Of a stretch of DNA of 32,966 nt, positions 8,618 through 17,319 are shown one piece after another. Source of the DNA: Candidatus Poribacteria bacterium (lineage in GTDB: Bacteria; Poribacteria; WGA-4E; UBA9662); contig DTUY01000065.1 of NCBI GenBank assembly GCA_012963885.1, forward strand, positions 1,939 to 34,904, written 5' to 3'. The position numbers and the translations under genes are program-made. Under the pieces are notes generated by a model, which was not told the origin of the DNA, made no database searches, and saw nothing but the letters and a program-made list of their open reading frames with translations. Position 1 is the stretch's first letter; each line of letters begins with the position of its first letter.

Positions 8618-9814
8618 TTACATCCAATCTGACAATACAAATCGTTTCTCCGTTTCTGCTGATATGTAGGCTCCATAGCAGACTGCCAAAATATCCCGCG
8701 CCAACTCCACGGTACTCTTGGGTGACCGGCCGTCAGCTATTGCTTGGCAAAAGTCTTCCAACTCATGAGGAAAACCGTTCATCCAATCTTCGTCCGGGTT
8801 GGTCAATTGCCAACCCGCTCGGGTTTCCACTTTCTCCCGTATGTAGACATCGCCTAAGACTTGATCGTTTGGCGCATAGGATAGCATACTTGTGTTGGGA
8901 TTAATATTGCATTGAACGACAGCTTTGCTGGAGTAGACTGTCATGACGTTCATAATACCTCCCAGCACAATGTCTGCAGCAGTGACCTGCGCTATAGAAT
9001 TGTCAGTGAAAGTAATAACCATTGTCCCCCAGTCTTCACAATCTTTCCAGCCACTTTGAACCCACTTTTCGTCTTCGTTGACGAAGCTGTCAATCTGGGT
9101 CAGGTTGGCCACTTGCGCCAGCACACTCTTGGGTTTTATTGGTTTGCCTTCTTTCCGTTGACCTTCATTGTACTTTAGATAAAGTGCTCCGGCTACAGGA
9201 TGACAACCTTTATAAAAGAGACTTCCTCCGCCGGAATAACGCCACTCTTTGGCGTAATCTGAGTGGGATCCGCTATGCGATTCCTCAGCCACAATACGAA
9301 AAATTGTGTTCTCACTTTGGGCCAAGATGTTATTTGCTTTCTGCACACTGGGTGCATAGATCCAGTTTTCGGCATAACAGAACGTTACCCCGCTGTGTTT
9401 GACAGCATCTACCATCTCATCGGCGGATTTAAGCGCATTTTCAAACATCGCCTTTCGAGATGTTTTATGTCCTACTAGCTTTTCTTTGCCATCACCAAAA
9501 TAACCTGTTAACGGCTTTTCGCAGACCATATGCTTGCCAGCTTTTGCTGTTTGAATAACGAATGAATGGTGCAGGTAATTGGGAACACAGAGATCAACAA
9601 GTGTAATTTCTGGGTCTGCCAGAAGTTCTTCAACAGAATCATAAGTTGTCTCAAGCTGATGTCGTTTGGCAAAGGCCTGAGCACTTTCTGCCTTTTTGGA
9701 GGTGACACCTTTTATCCGGATGTCCAATCCCGGCACACGCCGATAATTTTCAACATGGAACGAAGCGGCGAATCCTGCCCCGACAATACCAATAACAATA
9801 GGATCAAGACTCAT
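8618..9814 (-). CDS. Gfo/Idh/MocA family oxidoreductase
   Basis: The 398-residue protein has an N-terminal Rossmann domain with GIVGAGFAASFH at 9-20, then the Gfo/Idh/MocA catalytic EKP at 99-101. The C-terminal domain contains GGGSLFYKGCHPVAGAL at 195-211, where His205 fits the usual catalytic histidine. The Asp often found in that box is Lys here. An insertion after EKP (GYFGDGKEKLVGHKTSR) marks a distinct subfamily. Family members oxidise or reduce ring hydroxyls of sugars and inositols with NAD(P). AGGAAG stands ten bases before the ATG. It lies 88 bases upstream of the PhyH-HEAT gene on the same strand. The substrate cannot be read from sequence. Confidence 0.9.
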   Translation of the reverse strand: MSLDPIVIGIVGAGFAASFHVENYRRVPGLDIRIKGVTSKKAESAQAFAKRHQLETTYDSVEELLADPEITLVDLCVPNYLHHSFVIQTAKAGKHMVCEKPLTGYFGDGKEKLVGHKTSRKAMFENALKSADEMVDAVKHSGVTFCYAENWIYAPSVQKANNILAQSENTIFRIVAEESHSGSHSDYAKEWRYSGGGSLFYKGCHPVAGALYLKYNEGQRKEGKPIKPKSVLAQVANLTQIDSFVNEDEKWVQSGWKDCEDWGTMVITFTDNSIAQVTAADIVLGGIMNVMTVYSSKAVVQCNINPNTSMLSYAPNDQVLGDVYIREKVETRAGWQLTNPDEDWMNGFPHELEDFCQAIADGRSPKSTVELARDILAVCYGAYISAETEKRFVLSDWM

Positions 9815-9944
9815 AGAATTCTAACTTCCTTCGACAGCAGTGATTCGGCAAAAATGTTAGATAGATTATTTGTTTCAGCCTTGCCAAGATAAGAATTGTG
9901 TGACTGCGGGTCTTGGACTTGGTGTAATACCTTGGCTTGAATTA

Positions 9945-10733
9945 TCACTGTTCATACTCCATAAACCTGAGGATACCAAAGTGTTGTGGTCGGTGATAAT
10001 CGATTTTTCGTGTTGGCGACCACGCCGAGTACTCGTCTTCTTTCTTGATCTTTCCCCGTTCGATACGATAAAGATTTAGTCGCCATTCATCTCCCTTTTT
10101 TGGCGGGATGTTCGGTGCGGTGATACAGTCTGAAAATGGAATGGCCATCTCACAGAACCACGATTGGTCAGGTTGGCTAGGTTCAACTCGCTGGTTGGGG
10201 TGACTTGTTTTAAGATGTCCATCAATAAAAACTGCGTGTTTGAGATCTCTACTTTCCCAATCCAATAAAACTTTAATTCCGAGCTGTTGCTGTTTCCCGT
10301 TAATCACGAACCCATCAAAAAGTACGTTCATCGGGTTTACTTCAAGCTCGATATAGGTTTTCTGATCCTTATCCGGATCAATAAAGACTTCAACCACTTC
10401 TTCGCCATAAATTGGTCCATCATGATCAGAAATGGTTGTCCAGATGTCATTATCCGAACAAATAAAGCCGACATAGAGATATTGATCATCCCAGAGCATT
10501 TTTGCTTCCGTTTTCTTGTTTGGTAATTGTCCAGTGTCAGTTTTTACCAGTTGAACCGCTTGTGCTTTTTCCCATACCGATTCATTTAACTTGCCATCGA
10601 TTTCAATCTTTTGATCAATGTATACACAGTTGTACCACGGCGGTTTAAAGTTGCTCTTCTTGGCGACTAGACTTGGTGCAGACAGAAGGTAACAGATGCT
10701 GAATACAACAAAAATCGATCTTTGGATTTTCAT
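9945..10733 (-). CDS. secreted CBM9-like carbohydrate-binding protein
   Basis: The 262-residue protein starts with an export signal: basic MKIQR, a hydrophobic stretch to about residue 20, and a possible cleavage after SLVA at 24. The mature part follows the carbohydrate-binding family 9-like beta-sandwich: IEIDGKLNESVWEKA, then AKMLWDDQYLYVGFICSD, then EEVVEVFIDPDKD, then a C-terminal WRLNLYRIERG segment. These proteins bind sugars or reducing ends in the periplasm or outside the cell, or act as binding modules on larger enzymes. Here the module stands alone. It lies between two Gfo/Idh/MocA genes, 24 bases after the upstream one, so sugar capture feeding intracellular oxidation is a reasonable guess. 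The ribosome site (GAAAGAG) is weak and distant. Confidence 0.82.
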   Translation of the reverse strand: MKIQRSIFVVFSICYLLSAPSLVAKKSNFKPPWYNCVYIDQKIEIDGKLNESVWEKAQAVQLVKTDTGQLPNKKTEAKMLWDDQYLYVGFICSDNDIWTTISDHDGPIYGEEVVEVFIDPDKDQKTYIELEVNPMNVLFDGFVINGKQQQLGIKVLLDWESRDLKHAVFIDGHLKTSHPNQRVEPSQPDQSWFCEMAIPFSDCITAPNIPPKKGDEWRLNLYRIERGKIKKEDEYSAWSPTRKIDYHRPQHFGILRFMEYEQ

Positions 10734-10757
10734 GTTATAGTTGCTCTTTCGGTGTAT

Positions 10758-11723
10758 TTATAGGTCAATCCGATTTTGATATATTTTTTCAACCAGTTCC
10801 ATGGATTTAATGGCATCAGTAAAGTTGGTTTCAGGAAGTAGGTTCTGTTGCAAACAATCAACAAAATGACGATTTTCGTTATAGAACCCATAAGCTTTAT
10901 AGTTCTCATTACTACCCGCAACTTCATTGGTGGCAAGTTCTTGGATGCCCTCACTGGTATGAATTACCGCTTTTTCACCTAAATCTGGATTTATATATGC
11001 CGAAATGCCGTGTGCATGCATTTCAAAAGTGTGGATTCGTGCGCCAACAGCCCAGTTGGTGCACAAATAACCTGACGCTCCACTATCGAACTTGACAATT
11101 GCATTGAAACTGTTTTCGCGTTCAGAGTCAAAAGCGTTAATATCGCTAGCAACGGCTTTGACTTCACCACCGCCCAGCCAGCGAAGCGCGTCTACAGCAT
11201 GAATAGCATCACAAGTCAGCACATCAATGACACCGTTATAATATAGCGCTGAAGGGCTATTCTTATGAAAGGTTGACATACACTGAATAATTGGTCCGTT
11301 CCTTTCAACAATAGATTTCACTTTTTGCATTAACGGAACGAAGCGGCGATTAAAACCAACCATGGTCTTGCAACCGTTCTTTTCGGCAAGCCTAGCCATC
11401 TCTTTAATCTGATGAAGTGTAAGAGCCGGTGGTTTTTCGATGAAAACATCAAGCCCTTGGGCAAGTGAATGCATAACCGGTTCAAATAGATGTTGGGGTG
11501 GCATCAGAACATAAATGGCTGAGGGGCTGGTAGCCTCAATCATTTTCTTGTAGTCGGTAAACGTGTTTTCAATCCCGAACCGTTCGGCTGTTGCCTGTAA
11601 CTTTGATCCGACAAGGTCGCATAGAGCCACAAGATTCACGTCTTCAAATTCCACAAGTGATGGATAGTGAACTCCGTTCGCCATTCCTCCTGCACCAATA
11701 AGTGCAATATTGGTTTTCGTCAT
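10758..11723 (-). CDS. Gfo/Idh/MocA family oxidoreductase
   Basis: This 321-residue enzyme has the dinucleotide-binding motif IGAGGMANGVHYP at 9-21, EKP at 96-98, and DAIHAVDALRWLGGG at 172-186, where His175 is the likely catalytic histidine. It is slightly shorter than the paralogue at 8618 and lacks that protein's post-EKP insertion. A clear AAGGAG site precedes the ATG. It follows the vWA membrane protein gene by 15 bases and precedes the CBM9-like gene by 24, a typical operon layout. An NAD(P)-dependent sugar or cyclitol dehydrogenase role follows from the family. The exact substrate is unknown. Confidence 0.9.
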   Translation of the reverse strand: MTKTNIALIGAGGMANGVHYPSLVEFEDVNLVALCDLVGSKLQATAERFGIENTFTDYKKMIEATSPSAIYVLMPPQHLFEPVMHSLAQGLDVFIEKPPALTLHQIKEMARLAEKNGCKTMVGFNRRFVPLMQKVKSIVERNGPIIQCMSTFHKNSPSALYYNGVIDVLTCDAIHAVDALRWLGGGEVKAVASDINAFDSERENSFNAIVKFDSGASGYLCTNWAVGARIHTFEMHAHGISAYINPDLGEKAVIHTSEGIQELATNEVAGSNENYKAYGFYNENRHFVDCLQQNLLPETNFTDAIKSMELVEKIYQNRIDL

Positions 11724-11738
11724 GATTTCTCCTTTTTC

Positions 11739-14060
11739 TTATACAAGTCCAATTCGTTTCCGCCACAACCATTCGATACTAAAAAGAAGAGTGATTATTA
11801 CAAAAACGAGCGGTATATCCCACAAATCTTCTTCAACAATTTTTGATGTAGAACTTTCAACTAGCGGAATTTTCTCAACCATCTCATCAATCTGATCTAT
11901 TGTGTAATACTGTCCACCACTCAACCTTGCGATGTCCTTTAATAATTGTTCGTTCAATTTCGCGTCACTATACTCGACATCCGAGGTGGCAACCTCAAAA
12001 AGCCCATCCTGATTTCCTAGATTTTTTCCGGCTAAGTTTCCGATTAGATTTACCTTGTAGTCACCACGCTTTTGTGGAAGAAATCGGCCAGTATAAGACC
12101 CGGGATCGCCGAGCACCGAATCTAACTTAACTTCGTCCTTCTTTCCGTTTTTGCCAGTAATAACAGCTCGGATCTTGGCTTTATCCGTCGGTTCAAAATT
12201 CTGGTCGAACGCTGATGCCTTGAGTATTACGGGTTCTTTGGGCAAGTATGAAGTTTTAGCAATGTCAAGGATGAGTCGATCTTTGGGTTGGGTGATAAGC
12301 CATTTCGCAATCTGTCGCCAGAAACGTTGATACCGATCATCGTCCTTAGGAGAAAGCATCTTCCACCGCCAAGAACTATGTGGTGTAAAGACCATTACCC
12401 GACCAGCATTGTAATTATGAGTGGCAATCAAAATACGGTTCCCGAATTCGTTTCGATCTCGCGGATGAATGGCCAATACAACAGCTCCCGGCTTGGCCCG
12501 CCTGACTTGGCTGTAACCAAGCAGATTAGGCAGACTTTTCCACTTATCCAAATTATCTTTTGAATTGTTTGATAGAGTTAGGAGTGAATCGATTTTGCCT
12601 TCGGCTGTCAATTTAATCTGGTAGCCGGGGGTAGGGCTTTGCTGTGGTTGTCTTTGCCGTTTCTGGTTAGCGGAATTAATAACTGGTGTGCCAAGTTGAA
12701 GTTCAACAGGTAAAATTTGCGCAATTGGGGTGTTAATATAGGAACTTTCAGCTTCGGCATGACCTAGCGAGTCAGATCCACCTAGCATTAAAAACCCACC
12801 GCCGCGTGTTTGTACAAATCTGGCTGTGTTTTCAAGCTGCTCCTTGGTAAATTGGGAAGCATTAATACTACCGAAAATGATAGCATCATAATCGAATAAA
12901 TCCTCTATTGTGTCTGGGTAAAGGCCAAAACTTCGTTCTCCCTGTTGCGTGCCACCGAAATGTTTATCATCTGTAATGTATCGATCAATCACTTGAATGT
13001 TGGGATCTTTTTTCAAAGCACGCTTGATGAAAGCAAATTCTTGTCTTGGACGACCATCAACAAATAGAATCTTGCCTCGTTTACTGGGCGAAACTTTGAT
13101 CAGGAATTTTTTGGCGTTGTTTTGTGAGATGACTTCATCTTTTTCGGTTGGAATTTCGACGATAAATTTTTGGGTGCCCGAATTCCGAGGTATAAACTTG
13201 ATTGGTATTCGAAGTATCCGGTGGGTTTTATCTAAGTTGATTGCTTGTGATTTTATCACGCGATTCTTATCAACCAAGCGAATGGTCGTTTTTTTCTCTT
13301 GATAACCTTTTCGCACAACAGTTACCCATATGTCAACTGGAAAATCCTCTTCCGCCATACGAGGTGCGTCAACGCGCAAAATTTCTAAATCCTGAAAATT
13401 CTCTAAGGCTCCGATTCCGACGGCATGGATGGGTAACTTCCGATCTCGCATCTGTAGGGCAAGCTTTGAAATATCAACACCACTTTTATCGGCACCGTCA
13501 CTGAAAACTACGATACCGGATAGCGGAACACCTTTCAAATCTTCGACGACTTGATTAATGGCCTCAGGAAAGTGAGTGGCTTCACCTTCTGCCGATGTGA
13601 TTTCAGTTGAGTTGATTCGCTTCAACTGACTGTCAAAGGTGAAGAGTCGCGTTTTGAACTTCTGGTTCAGTTTCTCGAGTATCCCTTGATCCGGATCAAA
13701 GAGAAGTTGGTTAGTGACCTCCATCCGAGACTGTCCATCAGGCATGTCCACAACCTGCATACTTTTTGAACTGTCAGCTAAAATTGCTAAGTATGACGTG
13801 TCAGGATCGGTTTGGTAGATCATCATAAATGGTTTCAATAGGGCGATTGCGGTAACCATTAAGATCGAAGATCGAAGACAGATCAGAAAACCCCGATTCC
13901 TGCCATTTGTTTGGTTGATAGTAATCCGATAGGACCAGATTGCCGCGGCAATAAGTGCAATGAGAATAATAAAGATAATCAGACCAGGAAGTCGGATCTT
14001 GAACGATATGTTGCTGTTCTGAAAGATAGTAGCTGGATACTTAATCAACCAGTCAAGCAT
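11739..14060 (-). CDS. membrane-anchored vWA / glutamine-amidotransferase-like protein
   Basis: The 773-residue protein has two N-terminal membrane helices (about 24-45 and 57-80) and a von Willebrand A domain beginning LAILADSSKSM, whose DxSxS metal-site motif is at 96-100. The second half of that domain is VVFSDGADKSGVDIS. A central class I glutamine amidotransferase-like segment follows (ILFVDGRPRQEFAFIKRAL to GGGFLMLGGSDSLG). After a beta-rich region the protein ends with a last membrane helix (about 745-765) and a basic tail. This architecture is familiar from Planctomycetes and related phyla, usually beside MoxR ATPase and DUF58 genes. Here it is wedged between two oxidoreductases with gaps of 3 and 15 bases. 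GAGAG precedes the ATG inside the upstream gene's end. Most of it should face the periplasm. Its function is unproven. Confidence 0.85.
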   Translation of the reverse strand: MLDWLIKYPATIFQNSNISFKIRLPGLIIFIILIALIAAAIWSYRITINQTNGRNRGFLICLRSSILMVTAIALLKPFMMIYQTDPDTSYLAILADSSKSMQVVDMPDGQSRMEVTNQLLFDPDQGILEKLNQKFKTRLFTFDSQLKRINSTEITSAEGEATHFPEAINQVVEDLKGVPLSGIVVFSDGADKSGVDISKLALQMRDRKLPIHAVGIGALENFQDLEILRVDAPRMAEEDFPVDIWVTVVRKGYQEKKTTIRLVDKNRVIKSQAINLDKTHRILRIPIKFIPRNSGTQKFIVEIPTEKDEVISQNNAKKFLIKVSPSKRGKILFVDGRPRQEFAFIKRALKKDPNIQVIDRYITDDKHFGGTQQGERSFGLYPDTIEDLFDYDAIIFGSINASQFTKEQLENTARFVQTRGGGFLMLGGSDSLGHAEAESSYINTPIAQILPVELQLGTPVINSANQKRQRQPQQSPTPGYQIKLTAEGKIDSLLTLSNNSKDNLDKWKSLPNLLGYSQVRRAKPGAVVLAIHPRDRNEFGNRILIATHNYNAGRVMVFTPHSSWRWKMLSPKDDDRYQRFWRQIAKWLITQPKDRLILDIAKTSYLPKEPVILKASAFDQNFEPTDKAKIRAVITGKNGKKDEVKLDSVLGDPGSYTGRFLPQKRGDYKVNLIGNLAGKNLGNQDGLFEVATSDVEYSDAKLNEQLLKDIARLSGGQYYTIDQIDEMVEKIPLVESSTSKIVEEDLWDIPLVFVIITLLFSIEWLWRKRIGLV

Positions 14061-14063
14061 AGA

Positions 14064-15047
14064 TTATCTCTCAACAGTGACACATCTACCAGACTTGGCT
14101 GATTCATGAATAGCATCAATAACCCGTGCATTTTCAAGCGAATCTTCCAGCGGCACAAGCAGGGGATCGTTTGTCGATGTTGCTTGGCATAAATTGGTCA
14201 ACTCAGCAGCATAGGGGTTTGCACCATCGACCTCAACTGTTTCACCGTTCAAAATAAAACTTGTATCGCCTTTGTTGTTTCCCCAGGCAACTGGTGCCAG
14301 AATAGACCCTGCGGTACCCACAATTTCATATGACTCTCGCCATAATGTGCCGAAACCGCTATCAAACTGACCAGAAACGCCATTGCCAAAGTCAAAAGTT
14401 CCGCAGACCGTTTCCCAAACGTTGGTGGCGGAAACGTATCTTCCTGACGCCCAAACCCGTTCAGGTTCTGAACCGATGAAATAGCGAATAGCATTTATGC
14501 AGTAGCAACCAAGATCCATCATGGCTCCACCACCAAGATCTCCACGGAGGCGCCAATTTGTATAATCCGTTAGACCTGTAGTAAATGTAGTTCTAATATA
14601 GCGAATCTCACCAATCTCACCCGACTCAATTTTCTGTTTAACGGTCAAAGTCAATGGATGGTGACGATACATAAATCCTTCCATCAGTAGGACATCATGC
14701 TTGGTGGTTACCTGAATCATCTGCTTCACCTGATTGGCATTTAGCGCAATTGGTTTTTCGCAAAGAATTGCTTTTGTGTTGCCACGGACAGCTTCCAAGA
14801 TATTATTCAAATGAAGTGTTGGCCAGGTTGCAACCACTAGTACATCAGGAGTCTGCTTTTCCAGCATCTGACGAAGGTCAAGGTAAGTATGCTCAACATT
14901 GAATTGATCAGCAAAGCTCTTAAGTGCCTGTGGGTTGATATCACAGGCCGCAACCAGATCTAGTTGATCAGATTCCTGACAGGCAGTTCCATGGGCTTTT
15001 GAAATTCCTCCACAACCGACAATCGCAATACGATAGATTTGACTCAT
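14064..15047 (-). CDS. Gfo/Idh/MocA oxidoreductase, GFOR/dihydrodiol-dehydrogenase-like
   Basis: The 327-residue protein has AIVGCGGISKAHG at 8-20 and CEKPIAL with EKP at 97-99. The C-domain box is DLGCYCINAIRYF (178-190), where Tyr stands at the usual catalytic His position. The GCYxxN form is characteristic of the glucose-fructose oxidoreductase and trans-dihydrodiol dehydrogenase branch, so Tyr is expected rather than a defect. GFMYRHHP (124-131) also fits that branch. It is cytoplasmic, with no signal peptide. No good ribosome site precedes ATG 15047. Its stop lies three bases from the start of the vWA gene, so translation of the two is probably coupled. The upstream oxidoreductase is 137 bases away. 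Confidence 0.9.
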   Translation of the reverse strand: MSQIYRIAIVGCGGISKAHGTACQESDQLDLVAACDINPQALKSFADQFNVEHTYLDLRQMLEKQTPDVLVVATWPTLHLNNILEAVRGNTKAILCEKPIALNANQVKQMIQVTTKHDVLLMEGFMYRHHPLTLTVKQKIESGEIGEIRYIRTTFTTGLTDYTNWRLRGDLGGGAMMDLGCYCINAIRYFIGSEPERVWASGRYVSATNVWETVCGTFDFGNGVSGQFDSGFGTLWRESYEIVGTAGSILAPVAWGNNKGDTSFILNGETVEVDGANPYAAELTNLCQATSTNDPLLVPLEDSLENARVIDAIHESAKSGRCVTVER

Positions 15048-15184
15048 TTTTACTATCTATGCATGACTTGAGAATCGATATTAAACAAAGTGGCACATCA
15101 TTCAGCTCTGCACAACACGTCTAGCTTTAGATCGTCATGCCGGAGACTGTTATGGACGATGGAATAAATAGATCTAAGACTTTG

Positions 15185-16165
15185 TCAATTTGACAGGTTA
15201 CTGATCTTTATGGACTTTCCTGTGCACCCAGATTGATTGGCGGCAATTGACACTGCCATGGTTTTGACTGCGTCAGCGTATGGGCTGAGAATCTGCGATC
15301 TGTTGCCCGATCTAACTGCTCCAACAAAGACTTCGTCTATTGAAGGGCTGGCTTCCGTTTTATCAACATATTCACCGTTTTCTTTGATTCTCAAGCGACT
15401 TGGATTCCAGTTGATTAACTGATCTTTATATAGGACATCAACTACATTGGTATGTGACCAATCACCATTATCGAAAGCCCAGTAAGCTGTGAGTGAACCG
15501 ACGGCGCCATTTTCAAACTTCAATGACACAATATTACTATCGGGACAATCAATCTCAGTTAATACCCGGCTAGTCTGCATGGCATGGACCTCTTCGACCT
15601 CGCCAAGCAAATATCGCATCATGTCGATTGTATGTGTTGCCTGTTCCAGCAGTTGCCCACCTGATTTATTCATTTGGCGAATCCAGGCGTCTGGATTGCC
15701 CCGACCGGTACCACTCCAGTATTTGCCGATTCCCATACTAACATCGTTCTTTGCCAAAATCTGGCGTGCGAATTTTGTCGCCCCTAGGTATCTTAACTGA
15801 TAACCAACACAGGTAATTAGGTCCGCTTTGCGAACAGCCTCTTCAACTTGATGCGCAATGTCCATTTCGATAGCAACAGGTTTCTCGACCAAAAACGGCA
15901 GACCTCTATCAATCACGTCCAACTCCGGCTGGCCATGGGCAAATACGGGTAGACTTAGATATATGGCATCCAAGTCAGCGCGTTCCAGCATAGAACGATG
16001 ATCTGTATATGGATTAGCATTATGCTTTTGCGCTGCTGCATTGGCTCGGTTTTCATCAATATCGCAGGTCGCAACTATTCTAGCACCGTCAATGTTCTCT
16101 AGCGTGTTCATATGGCCGCTAGCATTACCGCCGCAGCCGATAAAACCAATTTTTGCTTCTTCCAT
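15185..16165 (-). CDS. Gfo/Idh/MocA family oxidoreductase
   Basis: The protein has 326 residues from ATG 16165. It shows IGFIGCGGNASGHM near the N-terminus for NAD(P) binding, VEKPVAIE for the EKP catalytic lysine, and GGQLLEQATHTIDMMRYLL with the conserved His. I chose the second of two adjacent ATGs because CGAGGA at 16171-16176 ends five bases before it; the first ATG would leave only two bases. A strong sigma-70-like promoter sits just upstream (16213-16241), so this gene probably heads the transcript running down to at least the CBM9-like gene. The family role is oxidation or reduction of a sugar or inositol hydroxyl. Confidence 0.9.
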   Translation of the reverse strand: MEEAKIGFIGCGGNASGHMNTLENIDGARIVATCDIDENRANAAAQKHNANPYTDHRSMLERADLDAIYLSLPVFAHGQPELDVIDRGLPFLVEKPVAIEMDIAHQVEEAVRKADLITCVGYQLRYLGATKFARQILAKNDVSMGIGKYWSGTGRGNPDAWIRQMNKSGGQLLEQATHTIDMMRYLLGEVEEVHAMQTSRVLTEIDCPDSNIVSLKFENGAVGSLTAYWAFDNGDWSHTNVVDVLYKDQLINWNPSRLRIKENGEYVDKTEASPSIDEVFVGAVRSGNRSQILSPYADAVKTMAVSIAANQSGCTGKSIKISNLSN

Positions 16166-16212
16166 CATATTCCTCGCATTCTTTTCCAAAGGCAAACAAA
16201 TCCAGATGGATA

Positions 16213-16241
16213 ATTGTAGCAGAGAACCCTGTTACCGTCAA
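16213..16241 (-). promoter_or_regulatory. sigma-70-type promoter of the minus-strand oxidoreductase operon
   Basis: On the minus strand TTGACG (16241-16236) is followed after exactly 17 bases by TACAAT (16218-16213). Each box matches the consensus at five of six positions. Initiation would fall near 16206, leaving about 40 bases before ATG 16165. Upstream, the propeller gene ends at 16376, so this is the natural place for a new transcript to start. This is a pattern match only. Confidence 0.65.
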
Positions 16242-16375
16242 TAATTCTACTGAAATTAATTTAGAGGTTAATAGATCTATTGCTGACAGGTTCACCGCGT
16301 TCACATTGAACCGGGAGAGGAAAGAATTACAACTAACCACATGCTTAATTCCTGTTCTTGATTACAAAGATTGAG

Positions 16376-16720
16376 TTAGAATGGCGACCAAGACGGATAG
16401 TAATCTTCGGCATTATGATTGGTGAGTCGGGTTACATCAGTTCCATCCGCTTTCATGACATAGATTTCAAAGTTCCCGTCCCTTTTGGAAGAGAAAGCAA
16501 TTCTATTTCCGCTTGGTGCCCAAGTTGGGTCTTGGTCCACATCAGGACTATGAGTTAGTCTGGTGATGTGAGGTCTATCTACCTTCATGGCATAGATTTC
16601 AAAATTCCCATCCCTTTTGGAGGAAAAAGCAATTCTATTTCCATCTGGTGACCAAGATGGATAGTAATCTTCGGCATTATGATTGGTGAGTCGGGTTACA
16701 TCAGTTCCATCCGCTTTCAT
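16376..16720 (-). CDS. C-terminal fragment of the frameshifted propeller lipoprotein
   Basis: This is the in-frame remainder counted from the first available ATG (16720); the same frame is open back to about 16996. It holds the last two full blades plus the closing strand. No ribosome site precedes 16720, and the residues upstream of it continue the repeat pattern, so it is not an independent gene. Confidence 0.45.
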   Translation of the reverse strand: MKADGTDVTRLTNHNAEDYYPSWSPDGNRIAFSSKRDGNFEIYAMKVDRPHITRLTHSPDVDQDPTWAPSGNRIAFSSKRDGNFEIYVMKADGTDVTRLTNHNAEDYYPSWSPF

Positions 16721-16753
16721 GACATAGATTTCAAAGTTCCCGTCCCTTTTGGA
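16395..16753. repeat. 95-bp exact direct repeat within tandem 132-bp coding repeats
   Basis: Bases 16395-16489 and 16659-16753 are identical over 95 bases, offset by 264 bases, which is two 44-codon blades. The unit between them is also very similar. The rest of the propeller array is much more diverged at the DNA level, so these blades were duplicated or homogenised recently. Confidence 0.85.
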
Positions 16754-16964
16754 GGAAAAAGCAATCTGATCCCCGTTTGGTGACCAAGATGGATCATAGT
16801 CTTTGGATATGTTGTTGGTTAGCCTAGTTAAATCCGTTCTGTCTAAGTCTAAGGTATAAATCTCTAAGTTTCCGTTCCTGCCGGAAGAGAAAGCAATCTT
16901 GTTCCCATCTGGCGACCAAGATGGATCATGATCTTCCTGCGGATGTTTCGTACGCCGTGTTGCA

Positions 16965-17312
16965 TTAGTCCCGTCTAACTTTAGTAGTATAAATCTCTAA
17001 GTTTCCGTCCCGATCTGAAGAGAAAACAATTCTATCTCCATCTGGCGACCAAGACGGATAGTAATCTCTGGCTGGATGATGCGTAATTTTCATCAGGCCA
17101 GTTCTATTTACATTAATAGCATAGATCTCGTCATTTCCGTCTCTGTTGGATTTAAAGGTTATTTTACTTACCTGTCTATCATCAACTAATTGGGTTTTCA
17201 CGGAGTTCCGTTCTGAATCCACAACTCTCTGCTTTTCAGTCTCACCACATCCTAGCACAGTCACCATAAAAACTAGTTCTACTGACAATGGTGACACACT
17301 CAATTTCGTCAT
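16965..17312 (-). CDS. N-terminal fragment of the frameshifted propeller lipoprotein
   Basis: This is the 115-codon reading from ATG 17312 to the stop created by the shift. It has the lipoprotein signal (Cys22), a spacer and about one and a half blades, ending with the non-native TTKVRRD. ATG 17312 is preferred over a start at 17363 because the latter lies inside the upstream PhyH gene and lacks the signal at its N-terminus. Alone it could not form a propeller. Confidence 0.55.
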   Translation of the reverse strand: MTKLSVSPLSVELVFMVTVLGCGETEKQRVVDSERNSVKTQLVDDRQVSKITFKSNRDGNDEIYAINVNRTGLMKITHHPARDYYPSWSPDGDRIVFSSDRDGNLEIYTTKVRRD

Positions 17313-17319
17313 GGTATGT

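Larger units (their letters stand above)
16376..17312 (-). pseudogene. TolB-like beta-propeller lipoprotein gene with a one-base frameshift
   Basis: Read across one shift, this is a single gene of about 311 codons. An N-terminal lipoprotein signal (hydrophobic stretch ending VLGC, Cys22) is followed by six PD40/TolB-type repeats of 44 residues, each PSWSPDG..IAFSS.RDGN.EIY. The first unit lacks its PSWSP strand and the protein ends in a lone YYPSWSPF, which fits circular Velcro closure of a six-bladed propeller, so the C-terminus looks natural. The break is at about 16985-16988: the reading TTKVRRD-stop becomes TLKLDGTN if one base is removed. The next frame then stays open for over 600 bases without a start codon before 16720. 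A recent mutation, a sequencing error and programmed shifting cannot be told apart here. It starts seven bases after the PhyH gene stop. Confidence 0.8.

Noticed and set aside
16376-17110. Regular direct repeats resembling a CRISPR or tandem satellite
   Set aside because: The period is 132 bases, a multiple of three, and each unit encodes a propeller blade, so they are coding repeats.
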